A stretch of DNA of 64,000 bases from Myxococcales bacterium (GCA_014240065.1 JAAZXR010000001.1:1-64000), one strand, 5' to 3'; shown: positions 24,663-33,575, counted from the stretch's first letter. A program made the numbers and translations. The notes: generated by a model not told the origin, from the letters alone.

Positions 24663-25376
24663 CTACGCGGCGCGGGCCGGCAAGAATTCGGTGCGGGCTT
24701 CGTATTTTGTCTCGTGCAACAAGACTTGGGCGCCGAATTTCGAGTTCAATCCCACGCCGATCGGCGCCAGGAGGTTGACCGTGGGCTTGTCAGGGCGCGC
24801 GGGAATTGTACAGAGCGCGAGCACGACGATCTCTTCGTCTTCGGCGAGTTCGAGGAATCCGAGGTGCTTGCGCACCAAGTCGATCGGGTATTCCGGATCG
24901 ACGCGGCAGGGATCGATGACGACAAACGCGAGGTCCCTGTCCTCCATCGACTGGAGCCAGCGGAACATGGAGCCCGGCCGGTGGTCTAGGAGCACGAATT
25001 CGCGCGCGTTTGCGAAGCCTGGGATGCCTTGGGGTAGGGAGATGACGCCGTCTACGGGGACTTCGAGGGTTCCGAATCGGCTGGTGTCGAATCGTCGACA
25101 AGGGCCTCGAGATCCTCCAGGTCCACTGGCAGCGCCGCCTTCGCGTTCTCCGCCGCTATCTGTTGGTACAGCTCCTCCCGATACACCTGCAGTCCCTCCG
25201 GTGCCGTGATCCCCAGGCGCACCTGCCGACCCCGCACTTCCCGTACCACGATCTCTATCTTGTCCCCGATTCGAATCTTCTGACCCGCTTTTCTGGTCAG
25301 CGTTAGCATGGCTTGGCCCTCCTTGGCCGTCAGCCTCTCCCGAGGCTGCTTGGCGTAGTTGTTCGTTTACAGACAT
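24663..25376 (-). CDS. fliW: Flagellar assembly factor FliW (start unresolved)
   Basis: The FliW domain runs from about 25091 to the stop at 24663: FDTSRFGTLEVP, LPQGIPGFANAREFVLLDH, MFRWLQSMEDRDLAFVVIDP and PARPDKPTVNLLAPI are all family features. FliW binds flagellin and also CsrA, relieving CsrA repression when flagellin is being exported. The frame has no ATG, GTG or TTG between the domain start and ATG 25376. Using 25376 would add about 95 Gly/Ser/Ala-rich residues and enclose the whole csrA gene in another frame. Translation by coupling or frameshift from csrA, a noncanonical start, or a base error in this sequence are alternatives. The identity is firm; the N terminus is not. Confidence 0.85.
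   Translation of the reverse strand: MSVNEQLRQAASGEADGQGGPSHANADQKSGSEDSNRGQDRDRGTGSAGSAGAPGDHGTGGTAGVSGGAVPTDSGGEREGGAASGPGGSRGPCRRFDTSRFGTLEVPVDGVISLPQGIPGFANAREFVLLDHRPGSMFRWLQSMEDRDLAFVVIDPCRVDPEYPIDLVRKHLGFLELAEDEEIVVLALCTIPARPDKPTVNLLAPIGVGLNSKFGAQVLLHETKYEARTEFLPARAA
25052..25309 (-). CDS. csrA: Carbon storage regulator CsrA
   Basis: An 85-residue CsrA starting MLTLTRKAGQKIRIGDKIEI, with the conserved LGITAPEGLQVYREELYQQI motif that carries the RNA-contacting Arg. An ideal ribosome site (AAGGAGG) precedes ATG 25309. CsrA dimers bind A(N)GGA in mRNA leaders, usually blocking ribosome access; in flagellar systems flagellin mRNA is a known target. Here the flagellin ribosome sites contain AAGGA. 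The last 13 or so codons overlap the conserved FliW frame, one base shifted. The C-terminal 20 residues are an acidic extension beyond the usual 60-70 residue core. Confidence 0.96.
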   Translation of the reverse strand: MLTLTRKAGQKIRIGDKIEIVVREVRGRQVRLGITAPEGLQVYREELYQQIAAENAKAALPVDLEDLEALVDDSTPADSEPSKSP

Positions 25377-25536
25377 CGCGCGTCTACTTGTGGGTGCGCG
25401 GTCGCGACCCGTTCGATCCTTATTGTGCGCTGTTGCTGTGATGTTGTCCATAACTGGCGCATTCTGGTGCTAAGGGATTCATGGGGATCGTGGAGAGGGG
25501 GCGCAACAGGGCGAATACGCGCCCTCGCGCCAGCGG

Positions 25537-26439
25537 TTAGAGCGCATTGAGGAGCGTGGTTCCTTGGAGTCGACTGGCGACCGCGATGGACGCCTGGAGG
25601 GCCGTGTCGGCCAAGGTGAGTTTGGTGAAGGCCTCGGACGCGTCGGCGTCGACGAGGTCGGACTCGAGCTGAACGTACAAATCTCGCGCCTGGATGGCGG
25701 AGTCACGGGCGATGGACAGGCGATTGAGGCGGATCCCTACTTTGGAGCGCTCCGCGACGACTTGATTGTGCGCTTGATCGATGTTGTCAATCTCTGTGCG
25801 GATCGCCGCGGGGTCGTTGGCGTTGAGCGCGGTCGAGAGGTCTGCGAGCACCTGAAACACATCGACGCTGTTGGGGTTCGCGGCCCGCTGGGCGAAGGCG
25901 TGAGCGCCGGACGCCGAGATTTCACCGCGGGCCGAGGGCCCGATCTCGACGGCCCGAACGTCGAAGAAGGTGTCGACGTCGTAGGTGAAGTTCCCGTTGG
26001 AATCGACCGGAGCGCTGGTGCTGTTCACGTTCGCAAAGACAAATTCATCCCCTTGCTTCGTCCCGGCGAGGTCGACGAGGGAGCGCCGAAGCTCGTCGAC
26101 CTCGGTCGCGGTCCCAGCGCGTTGCTGTGCGTTCATGGTCTCGTTGGCCATGGCCAGGGCGAGCTCCTTGACTCGCACCAGGATGGAGGTCCCCTCCGAG
26201 AGCGCGATCTCGGCCTGTTGCAGCCGCAATTCCCCATATTCCACGTTGGAGAGGTAGCCCTCGCTCTCGGTTTGCAGCGCGCCGAGCAGCCGCGCGCGCG
26301 CCGAGGCGGTGGGATCATCGGAGGGGCTGTCGATGCGCCGGCCCGTCATGGCCTCTTCTTGGGCGTCGAGGAGGCGAACGCGATTGTCAGAGAGAGAACG
26401 AAGCGCGAGGCTTTGGAGTTGAGATTCGGTGACGCGCAT
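25537..26439 (-). CDS. flgL: Hook-filament junction protein FlgL (HAP3)
   Basis: A 300-residue FlgL with the N-terminal motif MRVTESQLQSLALRSLSDNR and RRIDSPSDDPTASARARLLG, and a C-terminal flagellin-like D0/D1 helix (DADASEAFTKLTLADTALQA). It joins FlgK to the filament. It starts 11 nt after the flgK stop in the flgN-flgK-flgL series. A weak hairpin with AGGGCG/CGCCCT lies just past the stop, and 227 bp then separate it from csrA. Confidence 0.96.
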   Translation of the reverse strand: MRVTESQLQSLALRSLSDNRVRLLDAQEEAMTGRRIDSPSDDPTASARARLLGALQTESEGYLSNVEYGELRLQQAEIALSEGTSILVRVKELALAMANETMNAQQRAGTATEVDELRRSLVDLAGTKQGDEFVFANVNSTSAPVDSNGNFTYDVDTFFDVRAVEIGPSARGEISASGAHAFAQRAANPNSVDVFQVLADLSTALNANDPAAIRTEIDNIDQAHNQVVAERSKVGIRLNRLSIARDSAIQARDLYVQLESDLVDADASEAFTKLTLADTALQASIAVASRLQGTTLLNAL

Positions 26440-26450
26440 GAGTGAGGTCC

Positions 26451-27833
26451 TTAGAGTGATAAAATGATGTCGTACATCATTTCGGTTGTTTCGATGATCT
26501 TCGCGCCGGCTTGATAGCCGCGCTGGTAACGGGTGAGGTCGAGCATCTCTTCGTCGATCGACACGCCAGTGGCCGATTCGCGGATGGCGTTGAGTTGCTG
26601 CAATTCAGAGGCGCTCTCGGTGGCCACGACATTGTTCGCCTGGACGAGGCGACCGACAGAGGACATGGCGTTGGCGATTTCCTCACGGAACGTGCGGGTG
26701 TTGGAGCCGGCGAGGGCCTGATCTTCGAGTCCGAGCAGGACCGCGAGGTTGCCGTTGCCTCCGACCGCGTCGACGGCGCTGGTGCTGGCGGCGATCCAGC
26801 CGGTGTTGTTGTCGAGGTCCGCGACGAGGGACAGGGTGGCCGCCGCGCCGGCGACGCCCGTGGGCGCGCCAAAGAAGTCACGCCCGGAGACCCCGTCGAG
26901 ACCAAATCCGGCGGAGTGCGCCGCGTTAAAGTTGGTCGCGAGATCAAAGGCGAAGTTGTCGAGCTGATCGAGCAGGGTGGGCAGCGTGTCATCACGGAGC
27001 TCGATGATTCCGCCGATGGTCCCGCCCTCCATCTCCAGCGTGATGTCATGGCGTACGCCAGAGTCGTGCACCAAGTCAATTCGGCGCAGGTTCCCGTAAT
27101 TCGGGTCCAAGGTGGCTTCGAGCCGCGCGGAGACGTGATTCTCCACGAGCGGCTGGGCGCCGTTGAACAAGACGGTGATCTGGGAGTCATCGCCCTCAAA
27201 TGTGGTGATGTCGATGAACGTGGAGAGCTCTCGCACGAGGTTGTCCCGGCGGTCCATGGCCTCGTAGGCGTCGTCACCGGCGCCCTTGATCTTGGAGATT
27301 TGCTCATTAAGGGCGGCGATGTTCGCGGTGATCGCGTTCACGCGGGCGACCGCGTCCTCCAAGGTCTGATCTGACTGGATACGCTGGGTCTCGATCTCTG
27401 TGGATGTGGCCTTGATCTTGTCCACGAGGGCCTGCGCCTGCGCGACCATATTCGTCCGGAGGTCGCCGTCGGTGGGGGAGGTCTCCAACGTCCGGATGGT
27501 GTCGAAGAACTTGTCGAGGCGATCGCCGAGGGAGCCGTCGCCGTCGGCGTACACACGATCGAGGCTCGCGAGCGCCGTCATCTTCGCCTCGGCGCCCGCC
27601 TTTCGGGACTCTTGAGCGAGGATGTTCACGCCCACAAACATGGCGCGGCGGCGGCGAACCTCGACGTTGGACAGCCCGTTGTAGCGCCCGTCGGCTTGAA
27701 ACATGGCGTCGCGCTTGGAGAAGCCTTCGGTGTTGACGTTCGCGAGGTTTTGCGACGCGGTCGAGATACCGGATTGGTGGGAGAGGAGGCTTGATTTCCC
27801 GGTCTGGAGGAGGCTGACGAGTCCGACGGTCAT
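26451..27833 (-). CDS. flgK: Hook-filament junction protein FlgK (HAP1)
   Basis: A 460-residue FlgK. The N-terminal rod-type motif SGISTASQNLANVNTEGFSK and the C-terminal motif EEMLDLTRYQRGYQAGAKII are both present, and the central region has the FlgK D1/D2 features (NEQISKIKGAGDDAYEAMDR). FlgK forms the first junction zone on the hook. It follows flgN by 8 nt and precedes flgL. The length is at the short end of the usual range (450-550). Confidence 0.97.
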   Translation of the reverse strand: MTVGLVSLLQTGKSSLLSHQSGISTASQNLANVNTEGFSKRDAMFQADGRYNGLSNVEVRRRRAMFVGVNILAQESRKAGAEAKMTALASLDRVYADGDGSLGDRLDKFFDTIRTLETSPTDGDLRTNMVAQAQALVDKIKATSTEIETQRIQSDQTLEDAVARVNAITANIAALNEQISKIKGAGDDAYEAMDRRDNLVRELSTFIDITTFEGDDSQITVLFNGAQPLVENHVSARLEATLDPNYGNLRRIDLVHDSGVRHDITLEMEGGTIGGIIELRDDTLPTLLDQLDNFAFDLATNFNAAHSAGFGLDGVSGRDFFGAPTGVAGAAATLSLVADLDNNTGWIAASTSAVDAVGGNGNLAVLLGLEDQALAGSNTRTFREEIANAMSSVGRLVQANNVVATESASELQQLNAIRESATGVSIDEEMLDLTRYQRGYQAGAKIIETTEMMYDIILSL

Positions 27834-27841
27834 GATGGCAG

Positions 27842-28237
27842 TTACCCGATGCTGGAGGTGAGGATGGGGCCCACTGCCGCGACAGGGGCGCTGTTGGGTC
27901 CATAGGAGCGTTGATCGGCGCCGGTCATGGCGTTGATCAGACCACGCACGGTGCGGTGGGCGGTTTGAAGACCACGCGCGTTTTGTTGGGCGAGGGGGCG
28001 GATGCTGTGCAGCAGCTCGACGTAGCGGGTTTTGTCCGCCTCCTCGAGCGAGAAGTCCGAAGCGCCCCGCCGCGCGCTGAAGTCTATGAGCGCTTCATCG
28101 AGGGCACGTTTCTCGGCGGCGGCCTTGTCGATGCCGGCGGGGTCAAGCTGCGCGATCGCCTCTCGCTCTTCGCGGAGGCAGACGAGCAGCGACTCTAGGG
28201 TTGTTATCTCTCGTTGGATGAGGGTGTTGGATTCCAT
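27842..28237 (-). CDS. flgN: FlgN-type export chaperone
   Basis: A 131-residue helical protein (MESNTLIQREITTLESLLVC) directly before flgK and flgL. FlgN is the export chaperone for FlgK and FlgL. Length, heptad composition and gene order fit; FlgN sequences are variable, so identity relies on both. The segment LHSIRPLAQQNARGLQTAHR resembles the conserved C-terminal helix of the family. Confidence 0.85.
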   Translation of the reverse strand: MESNTLIQREITTLESLLVCLREEREAIAQLDPAGIDKAAAEKRALDEALIDFSARRGASDFSLEEADKTRYVELLHSIRPLAQQNARGLQTAHRTVRGLINAMTGADQRSYGPNSAPVAAVGPILTSSIG

Positions 28238-28275
28238 GACACATTTCCTGGGGAGGGGCGCCCAATCGGTAAATG

Positions 28276-28291
28276 TTCATGTTTCGTGCCA
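28276..28291 (-). promoter_or_regulatory. Candidate sigma-54 promoter before flgN-flgK-flgL
   Basis: The minus strand reads TGGCACGAAACATGAA. The -24 half is perfect (TGGCACG) but the -12 half is ATGAA, not TTGCA, losing the conserved C. The position, 39 bp before the flgN start, is sensible. Confidence 0.4.
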
Positions 28292-28323
28292 ACTTGAGCC
28301 GAGCGCGAGCCGGATCGCGGCCC

Positions 28324-29241
28324 TTATCGGTTCGCGCGGAGCGCGGTGAGGTAATCCACGGGGTCGATGGGGTCGCCTCCGCGCTCCACCTGGAAGTGGA
28401 GATGAGGACCGGTCGCGTGCCCCGTCTGGCCGACGTCGGCGATGGACTCTCCGACCTCAATCTTGTCGCCGCGTCGGACGTGGACGCGAGAGGCGTGTGC
28501 GTAGCGCGTGATCGTACCGTCTCGATGTTCGAGCTCGACGACGTTGCCATAACCACCCTTGCTGCCGGCGAAGCGGACCTCGCCGGCTTGGACCGCGCGG
28601 ATCTCCGTACCGGTCGGGGCGGCGATATCCATGCCCTCGTGAAAGCGTCGCTTGCCGGAGATGGGGTGGGTGCGCCAGCCAAATTCTGAACTCACCACCC
28701 CCTCGACGGGCATGAGCCCTGGCTGTGGCAGGCCCACGCCGGCGACACCGGAGCGGACGCGTCCCGCGGTCGTGGGCATGAGCGCCTGGTACCGTCGCGC
28801 CGGCTTGTCGGGGGCCGCGAGGGATTTTGTGGGAGCGCCCATCTGGGCGGCGGAGGCGCCAGGCTGCGCCAACCGGAGTCGAGCCTCAGCGCCGCTGGCC
28901 TCGGGTCCGACGAGGGTCATGGCGTTCACCTCTTCCTCGGTGGCGCCAAGATCACGGGCGAGCATCGGCGCGAGCCCCAGGCCCCCGGCGGCGGTCTTGG
29001 AGATCGCCTCGTCGAACATGCCCCACACCGTGTTCATCGCGAATCCGTCCTCGTTCTCGGGGATCGTCGACCGCATCGTTTTCAACAGTTCGGTGACCAT
29101 CAGGCTCTCGAAGTTCTTCGCGGCGTCGACGGCGTTGGTTGGGCTGGTGTCGCCGCGCTTTTTGGAGAGCTCCGCCAGCTCGCTCGCGCCGGCGCGGGTG
29201 AGCGCGCCGGTGCTGGAGAGCTGGTCAAGAGGGGTGGGCAC
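28324..29241 (-). CDS. flgJ: FlgJ-type rod cap protein fused to an M23 peptidase domain
   Basis: A 305-residue protein. Residues about 35-100 are the FlgJ rod-binding domain (DAAKNFESLMVTELLKTMRS, then GLGLAPMLAR). Residues about 180-300 form an M23/LytM metallopeptidase: HEGMD (His and Asp zinc ligands), RYAHAS, and HLHF (catalytic and zinc His). Usual two-domain FlgJ carries a GH73 muramidase instead, so the wall-cutting partner here is an endopeptidase. A role in opening peptidoglycan for the rod is inferred. There is no signal peptide, as expected for a substrate of the flagellar export gate. It starts at the flgI stop (1-nt overlap). Confidence 0.9.
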   Translation of the reverse strand: MPTPLDQLSSTGALTRAGASELAELSKKRGDTSPTNAVDAAKNFESLMVTELLKTMRSTIPENEDGFAMNTVWGMFDEAISKTAAGGLGLAPMLARDLGATEEEVNAMTLVGPEASGAEARLRLAQPGASAAQMGAPTKSLAAPDKPARRYQALMPTTAGRVRSGVAGVGLPQPGLMPVEGVVSSEFGWRTHPISGKRRFHEGMDIAAPTGTEIRAVQAGEVRFAGSKGGYGNVVELEHRDGTITRYAHASRVHVRRGDKIEVGESIADVGQTGHATGPHLHFQVERGGDPIDPVDYLTALRANR

Positions 29242-30386
29242 TACTGGACCTCGATGTCCGCTTGCACGGCGCCCGCTTGTTGCATCGCGAGGAGGATCGC
29301 GACCAGGTCGCGTGGTTTGACCCCCAGGGTGTTGAGCGCGTTGACGACGTCACCCAAGGTCGGGCCAGGAGACAGCATGCGGACGTCGCCGCCCTCTTCG
29401 ATGACCTCGATGTCGGTCTGCTGGGTCGTGACGGTCTGCCCATCGGTGAGCGGGGCGTCTGGTTGGGACACGGCTTGCTGCTCGGAGATCTGCACGGTGA
29501 GGCTGCCGTGAGAGATGGCGACCGGCGAGATGCGGACGTGGGATCCCATGACGATGGTGCCGGTGCGCTCGTTGATGATGATGCGCGCGCGCTGGTCCGG
29601 GGTGACCTGGATATTCTCGATGGTAGCGATGAGGCCGACGAGGTTGGATTTTTGGGACGCTGGCACCATGACCTGCACGGTGGAGGGGTTGGACGCCTTC
29701 GCGAGGGGGGCGCCGAGTCGGTCGTTGATCGCGTGGGCCATCCGGGCGGCGGTGGTGAAGTCAGGGTCTTTGAGCGCGATGGTGATGGGGTCGGCCGCCG
29801 ACATCTTGTAGTCGAGCTCGCGGGCCACGACGGCGCCACTGGGGATCTGCCCCACCGTGGGGTGGTTCTTGGTGACGCTTGAGCCGCTGCCTCCCGAGGC
29901 GGAGAATCCGCCGATGGACAGGGGCCCCTCCGCCCACGCGAACACGGCGCCGTTCCCGGATTTCATGGCCGTGGGCAGGAGCGTGCCACCGAACAGGGAC
30001 TTGGCGTTGGAGGCGGAGGAGACGGTGACGTCGATGCGTCGTCCCATGGTGGAGAAAGCTGGCATGCGCGCGGTCACCATGACCACGGCGACGTTCCTCG
30101 CCCGGATATCGTTGGGGGTGACCATGGTGCCGAACTGCCGGCTCAGCACGTTGGAGACCATCTTTTTGGTCTGCTCGGACTGGAGGTCGTCGCCCGTCCC
30201 CGCGAGCCCGACGACGAGCCCGTACCCCACGAGGGAGTTTTCTGCGACGCCTCGAATGGAGGCGAGCTCCTTGATGCGATCCGCGTGCGCCGGGGCGGCG
30301 CCGAGGATGCACGCCACGAAGCCGAGGAGCGCGAGCAGGCTCGGCGCGAAACGAGTGGGGGTGTCTCGGTGGGTCAGAAGGGCCAT
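29241..30386 (-). CDS. flgI: Flagellar P-ring protein FlgI
   Basis: A 381-residue FlgI with a signal peptide (about 1-35, ending AHA). Family motifs follow: KELASIRGVAENSLVGYGLV, DIRARNVAVVMVTARMPAFS, and near the C terminus RDLVAILLAMQQAGAVQADI. It forms the periplasmic ring around the rod and is secreted by Sec. The start overlaps flgH by 13 nt. Its presence, with FlgH, establishes a Gram-negative envelope. Confidence 0.97.
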   Translation of the reverse strand: MALLTHRDTPTRFAPSLLALLGFVACILGAAPAHADRIKELASIRGVAENSLVGYGLVVGLAGTGDDLQSEQTKKMVSNVLSRQFGTMVTPNDIRARNVAVVMVTARMPAFSTMGRRIDVTVSSASNAKSLFGGTLLPTAMKSGNGAVFAWAEGPLSIGGFSASGGSGSSVTKNHPTVGQIPSGAVVARELDYKMSAADPITIALKDPDFTTAARMAHAINDRLGAPLAKASNPSTVQVMVPASQKSNLVGLIATIENIQVTPDQRARIIINERTGTIVMGSHVRISPVAISHGSLTVQISEQQAVSQPDAPLTDGQTVTTQQTDIEVIEEGGDVRMLSPGPTLGDVVNALNTLGVKPRDLVAILLAMQQAGAVQADIEVQ

Positions 30387-31069
30387 ACCGTGTCCATTCC
30401 GCGGTGAAGCATTCCCGGTCCTTGCTTGTCAGACACGACCCCTCGACCGCTGAAGTCGATGCGTGCGTCGAGGACTCGCGCGGACGAGACTGTGTTGGCC
30501 ATGTCGATGTCGTAGGGACGCACGACCCCGGAGAGGTACAGGTGGGTCTCTTCGCGGTTGATCTGAATGGTCTTTCCACCCTCGATGAACAGGTCTCCGT
30601 TGGGGAGCACTTGCTTGACTTGGCAGGTGATCGTGGCCGTCAAATTGCCGGCGCGCGTGGTCTCTCCGTCACCTTGAAACGAGTTCTTCATCATCGCCTT
30701 GATCAGCGCGGCCTTGTCGAAGTTGGGGTTCTTCGCCGCGTAGGCCTCGACGAGCCCGAAGAAGTTCTCAAATCCGGCCTCGACGGAGGACTGGGTCGAG
30801 GTGGTCGTGGAGGCCTCCTCGGACGCGTTCGCGGATTCGGCGATGCTGACGAGGACGATGTCGCCGAGGTGACGGCTGCGGTTGTCCTCGATGACGAGCG
30901 GCGTGTTGGCGCCCCACAACAGCCCGGTCTTTGAGCTGACGTCGACGGCGTAGTCGCTCGGGGTGTAGGAGCGCTGCGGGAACTCGAAGGTCTTGACGGG
31001 ACCCGCGCAGCCAGAGGCGAGCCACAACGCCGCGACGACGAGCAGCCAAAAGGAGCGCGAGCTGCTCAT
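30374..31069 (-). CDS. flgH: Flagellar L-ring lipoprotein FlgH
   Basis: A 231-residue FlgH with a lipoprotein signal peptide (lipid-modified Cys about 21, ASGC). Family motifs include NTPLVIEDNRSRHLGDIVLV and the C-terminal LYLSGVVRPYDIDMANTVSS. It forms the outer-membrane ring. The start overlaps the flgA stop by 4 nt, pointing to translational coupling within flgA-flgH-flgI. Confidence 0.96.
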   Translation of the reverse strand: MSSSRSFWLLVVAALWLASGCAGPVKTFEFPQRSYTPSDYAVDVSSKTGLLWGANTPLVIEDNRSRHLGDIVLVSIAESANASEEASTTTSTQSSVEAGFENFFGLVEAYAAKNPNFDKAALIKAMMKNSFQGDGETTRAGNLTATITCQVKQVLPNGDLFIEGGKTIQINREETHLYLSGVVRPYDIDMANTVSSARVLDARIDFSGRGVVSDKQGPGMLHRGMDTVWPF

Positions 31070-31992
31070 GGAGAGGTCCCTCCAATTGTGATTCGAGCTT
31101 CGTTGGCGGACACCACCTCGGCGCGGAGCACTCGTCCACCGGAGCCCGGCTGGACGCGGATCCAGTCGCCGATGAGGCCGTCTTCTTTGGCGGTCGCACG
31201 TTGCGCGACGCGGACGCCGGAGCCCGTGGCCACGAGCATGATCTCTCGACCACGTTTGATGACCGGCGGGGTCTTGACGGCCGTGCGCTGGAGGGTGGTC
31301 CCGGCGCGTGTGGCCTGGCTCAGCTCTTTCCCGACCAGCTCCTCTTTGCGCAGCGCGGCGCGGTGGGGGAGCTTGCTATAGTCGGTGGCCTTCATCTCGA
31401 GATCGCCGTCTCCGATGACGGACTGGCGCGGCATGTCCCGCCGGAGCACGGGGGTCATGGGTTGGCCGGAGAGGTTGATGGTCGCGGTGAGGGTCGCCCA
31501 CACGCGCTTGCCTGTTTTGACCACGATGGTGCCGGTGGATGCGCGCCGCAGCCGCGGCACGCGGACCTCGACCTCCGGGGTCTCGTTGGGGATCGAGACG
31601 TCGCGCAAGCCGACGATGGTGCGCACGTCGACGCCGACGGGGAGCCTGCGGCGCATCTCGGCGATGACGTATCTCTCGAGCTCATCTTTGGTGATCAGGC
31701 GCGCGGTTCGCTCCACTTGGGTCCGGGCGGGGAGCCCGTCTGCGAGCCTTGAGTCGGCGCCGGCGCGCGTGAGCGCGGCGCGGATCGCCTCGCGCGAGAC
31801 GACGGTGGCCTTGCCAGGGTTGGGCGAGGGGCCGACGTCGAGGTGCATGAGCTCTCGAGGCACCGTGGGGTTGAGATCTCCGAGCTCGATGCGGTCGCCA
31901 GCGACCTCGACGGAGGGCGCTCCTGCGGTCGCGACCGACGGACCGAGGAGCGCGAGGACCAGGGCGATGAGGGGGAGGGTGGAGCGATTCAT
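31066..31992 (-). CDS. flgA: P-ring assembly chaperone FlgA
   Basis: A 308-residue periplasmic protein with a signal peptide (1-23, VATAG). The C-terminal half is a SAF-type FlgA domain (GQPMTPVLRRDMPRQSVI, then REIMLVATGSGVRVAQRATA, IRVQPGSGGRVLRAEV). FlgA is the periplasmic chaperone for FlgI polymerisation. It lies between flgG and flgH, the usual context. It is longer than the E. coli protein (about 220) owing to an N-terminal domain. Confidence 0.92.
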   Translation of the reverse strand: MNRSTLPLIALVLALLGPSVATAGAPSVEVAGDRIELGDLNPTVPRELMHLDVGPSPNPGKATVVSREAIRAALTRAGADSRLADGLPARTQVERTARLITKDELERYVIAEMRRRLPVGVDVRTIVGLRDVSIPNETPEVEVRVPRLRRASTGTIVVKTGKRVWATLTATINLSGQPMTPVLRRDMPRQSVIGDGDLEMKATDYSKLPHRAALRKEELVGKELSQATRAGTTLQRTAVKTPPVIKRGREIMLVATGSGVRVAQRATAKEDGLIGDWIRVQPGSGGRVLRAEVVSANEARITIGGTSP

Positions 31993-32011
31993 GGCGATGC
32001 CTGTTCCTGGG

Positions 32012-32797
32012 TTACCCGAGCTGCGAGGTGTTGCGCATCATCTCGTCGGCGGCCTGGATGACCTTGCTGTTGACTTCGTAGGCGCGCTGGGTGGAGATGA
32101 GGTTGATCATCTCTTCGACCACCTTGACGTTGGACATCTCAAGGAATCCCTGGGTGAGGGTCCCGCGCCCCTCGAGGCCCGGCTGTCCCACCTGGGGGTT
32201 GCCGCTGGCGGAGGTGCGCCGGTAGAAGTTGCGCCCGATGCTCTCGAGGCCCGCGGGGTTGATGAACGAGGCGAGCTGGATTTGACCGATCTCGCTGGAG
32301 TCTTCTTGTCCGGCCTGCTGCACGGAGACTGTGCCGTCGGTGCCGACCGTCACGTTGACCGCGTCGGGCGGCACGGTGATCGCGGGCTCCATGGCGAAGC
32401 CGTCGGAGGTGACGACCCGGCCGGTGTCGTCGAGGGTCCAGTTGCCCGCGCGGGTGTAGGACTGGGTGCCGTCGGGCATGGTCACTTGGAAGAACCCGCC
32501 ACCTTCGACGGCGATGTCGAGCTGGTTGCCGGTCTGGGCCATGTCTCCTTGGGTGAACATCTTCTGGGTCGCGACGGTGCGAACGCCCTGTCCGACTTGG
32601 AGGCCCGTGGGGACGCGCACGCCCTGAACAGAGGAGGTGCCTGGCGCCCGGACGCTCTGGTAGAGCAGGTCCTGGAACTCGGCGCGGGACTTCTTGAACC
32701 CGGCGGTGTTCACGTTGGAGAGGTTGTTGGCGGTGACGTCGATGCGTTGTTGTTGTGCATCCATGCCGGTGGCGGCAGTACTCATTGCGCGGATCAT
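32012..32797 (-). CDS. flgG: Distal rod protein FlgG
   Basis: A 261-residue FlgG with the rod N-terminal motif QQQRIDVTANNLSNVNTAGF and the C-terminal FlgG motif VKVVEEMINLISTQRAYEVN. The length (260-262) is exactly typical. FlgG forms the distal rod; the segment LLYQSVRAPGTSS marks FlgG rather than FlgF or FlgE. It follows flgF by about 30 nt. Confidence 0.97.
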   Translation of the reverse strand: MIRAMSTAATGMDAQQQRIDVTANNLSNVNTAGFKKSRAEFQDLLYQSVRAPGTSSVQGVRVPTGLQVGQGVRTVATQKMFTQGDMAQTGNQLDIAVEGGGFFQVTMPDGTQSYTRAGNWTLDDTGRVVTSDGFAMEPAITVPPDAVNVTVGTDGTVSVQQAGQEDSSEIGQIQLASFINPAGLESIGRNFYRRTSASGNPQVGQPGLEGRGTLTQGFLEMSNVKVVEEMINLISTQRAYEVNSKVIQAADEMMRNTSQLG

Positions 32798-32828
32798 TGG
32801 GAGTCTTTCGAGAGAGGAGGGGGAGGCG

Positions 32829-33575
32829 TCAGATTACGTCGAGCGTTTTCTTGTCAATCTGCTGCACCCGGTTCATCACTCGTGTCGCCTGCTCGAAATC
32901 TCGAGTCGCGGCGATGAGCTCGATCATCCCCCGGACGGGGTTGACGTTGCTCTTCTCAATGAATCCCGACACGAGGTCGGGCGCGGCTACGGGTTGCAGC
33001 GCTGTCGCTGGGGCGGAGTAGTTGGAGCCACCTTTGTGGGTCAACTGTTGAGTCTCTGCGTCCATGATTGACAGTGTTGCGATTACCGTGCCAGCTTGAC
33101 CGCCACGCATTTGTTGTTCTACGGTGCCATCGGTCCCGATGCTGACCGGCCCCTTGGTGGGGTCGACCCGGATCGGGCCCCCTGGGCCACCGCCTGCGGC
33201 GCCCGCGAGGACCGCCAAGCCGTCTGCGTTGACGAGGGTGCCATCCGCGGTGATGCGAAAGCTCCCGTTGCGCGTGAGCATGTCGCCGTCGGGGCCTCGC
33301 ACCATGAAAAAGCCTGGGCCAGAGAGCGCCACGTCGAGCGGGTTGCCGGTGGGTTGAAGCCCGCCCGCGGTGAGGTCTGTCTGCGTCAGCGCCATGGCGC
33401 TGAAGCCCTTGTCGGTGATCCCGTCGGGGCCCTCTTTGACGAGGAAATCTTGGAAGGCGATCCGCGTCTTCTTGAAGCCTGCGGTGTTGACGTTGGCGAC
33501 GTTGTTGGCGACGACGTCGAGGCGATTGTCCGCTGCGATGGCGGCGGACATCGCGATGTAGACGCTATTGGCCAC
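32829..33575 (-). CDS. flgF: Proximal rod protein FlgF
   Basis: A 248-residue FlgF: MANSVYIAMSAAIAADNRLD, NNVANVNTAGFKKTRIAFQD, and the C-terminal VNPVRGMIELIAATRDFEQA. Its start overlaps the fliA stop by 11 nt. FlgF is a proximal rod subunit exported by the flagellar gate without a Sec signal. Confidence 0.96.
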   Translation of the reverse strand: MANSVYIAMSAAIAADNRLDVVANNVANVNTAGFKKTRIAFQDFLVKEGPDGITDKGFSAMALTQTDLTAGGLQPTGNPLDVALSGPGFFMVRGPDGDMLTRNGSFRITADGTLVNADGLAVLAGAAGGGPGGPIRVDPTKGPVSIGTDGTVEQQMRGGQAGTVIATLSIMDAETQQLTHKGGSNYSAPATALQPVAAPDLVSGFIEKSNVNPVRGMIELIAATRDFEQATRVMNRVQQIDKKTLDVI

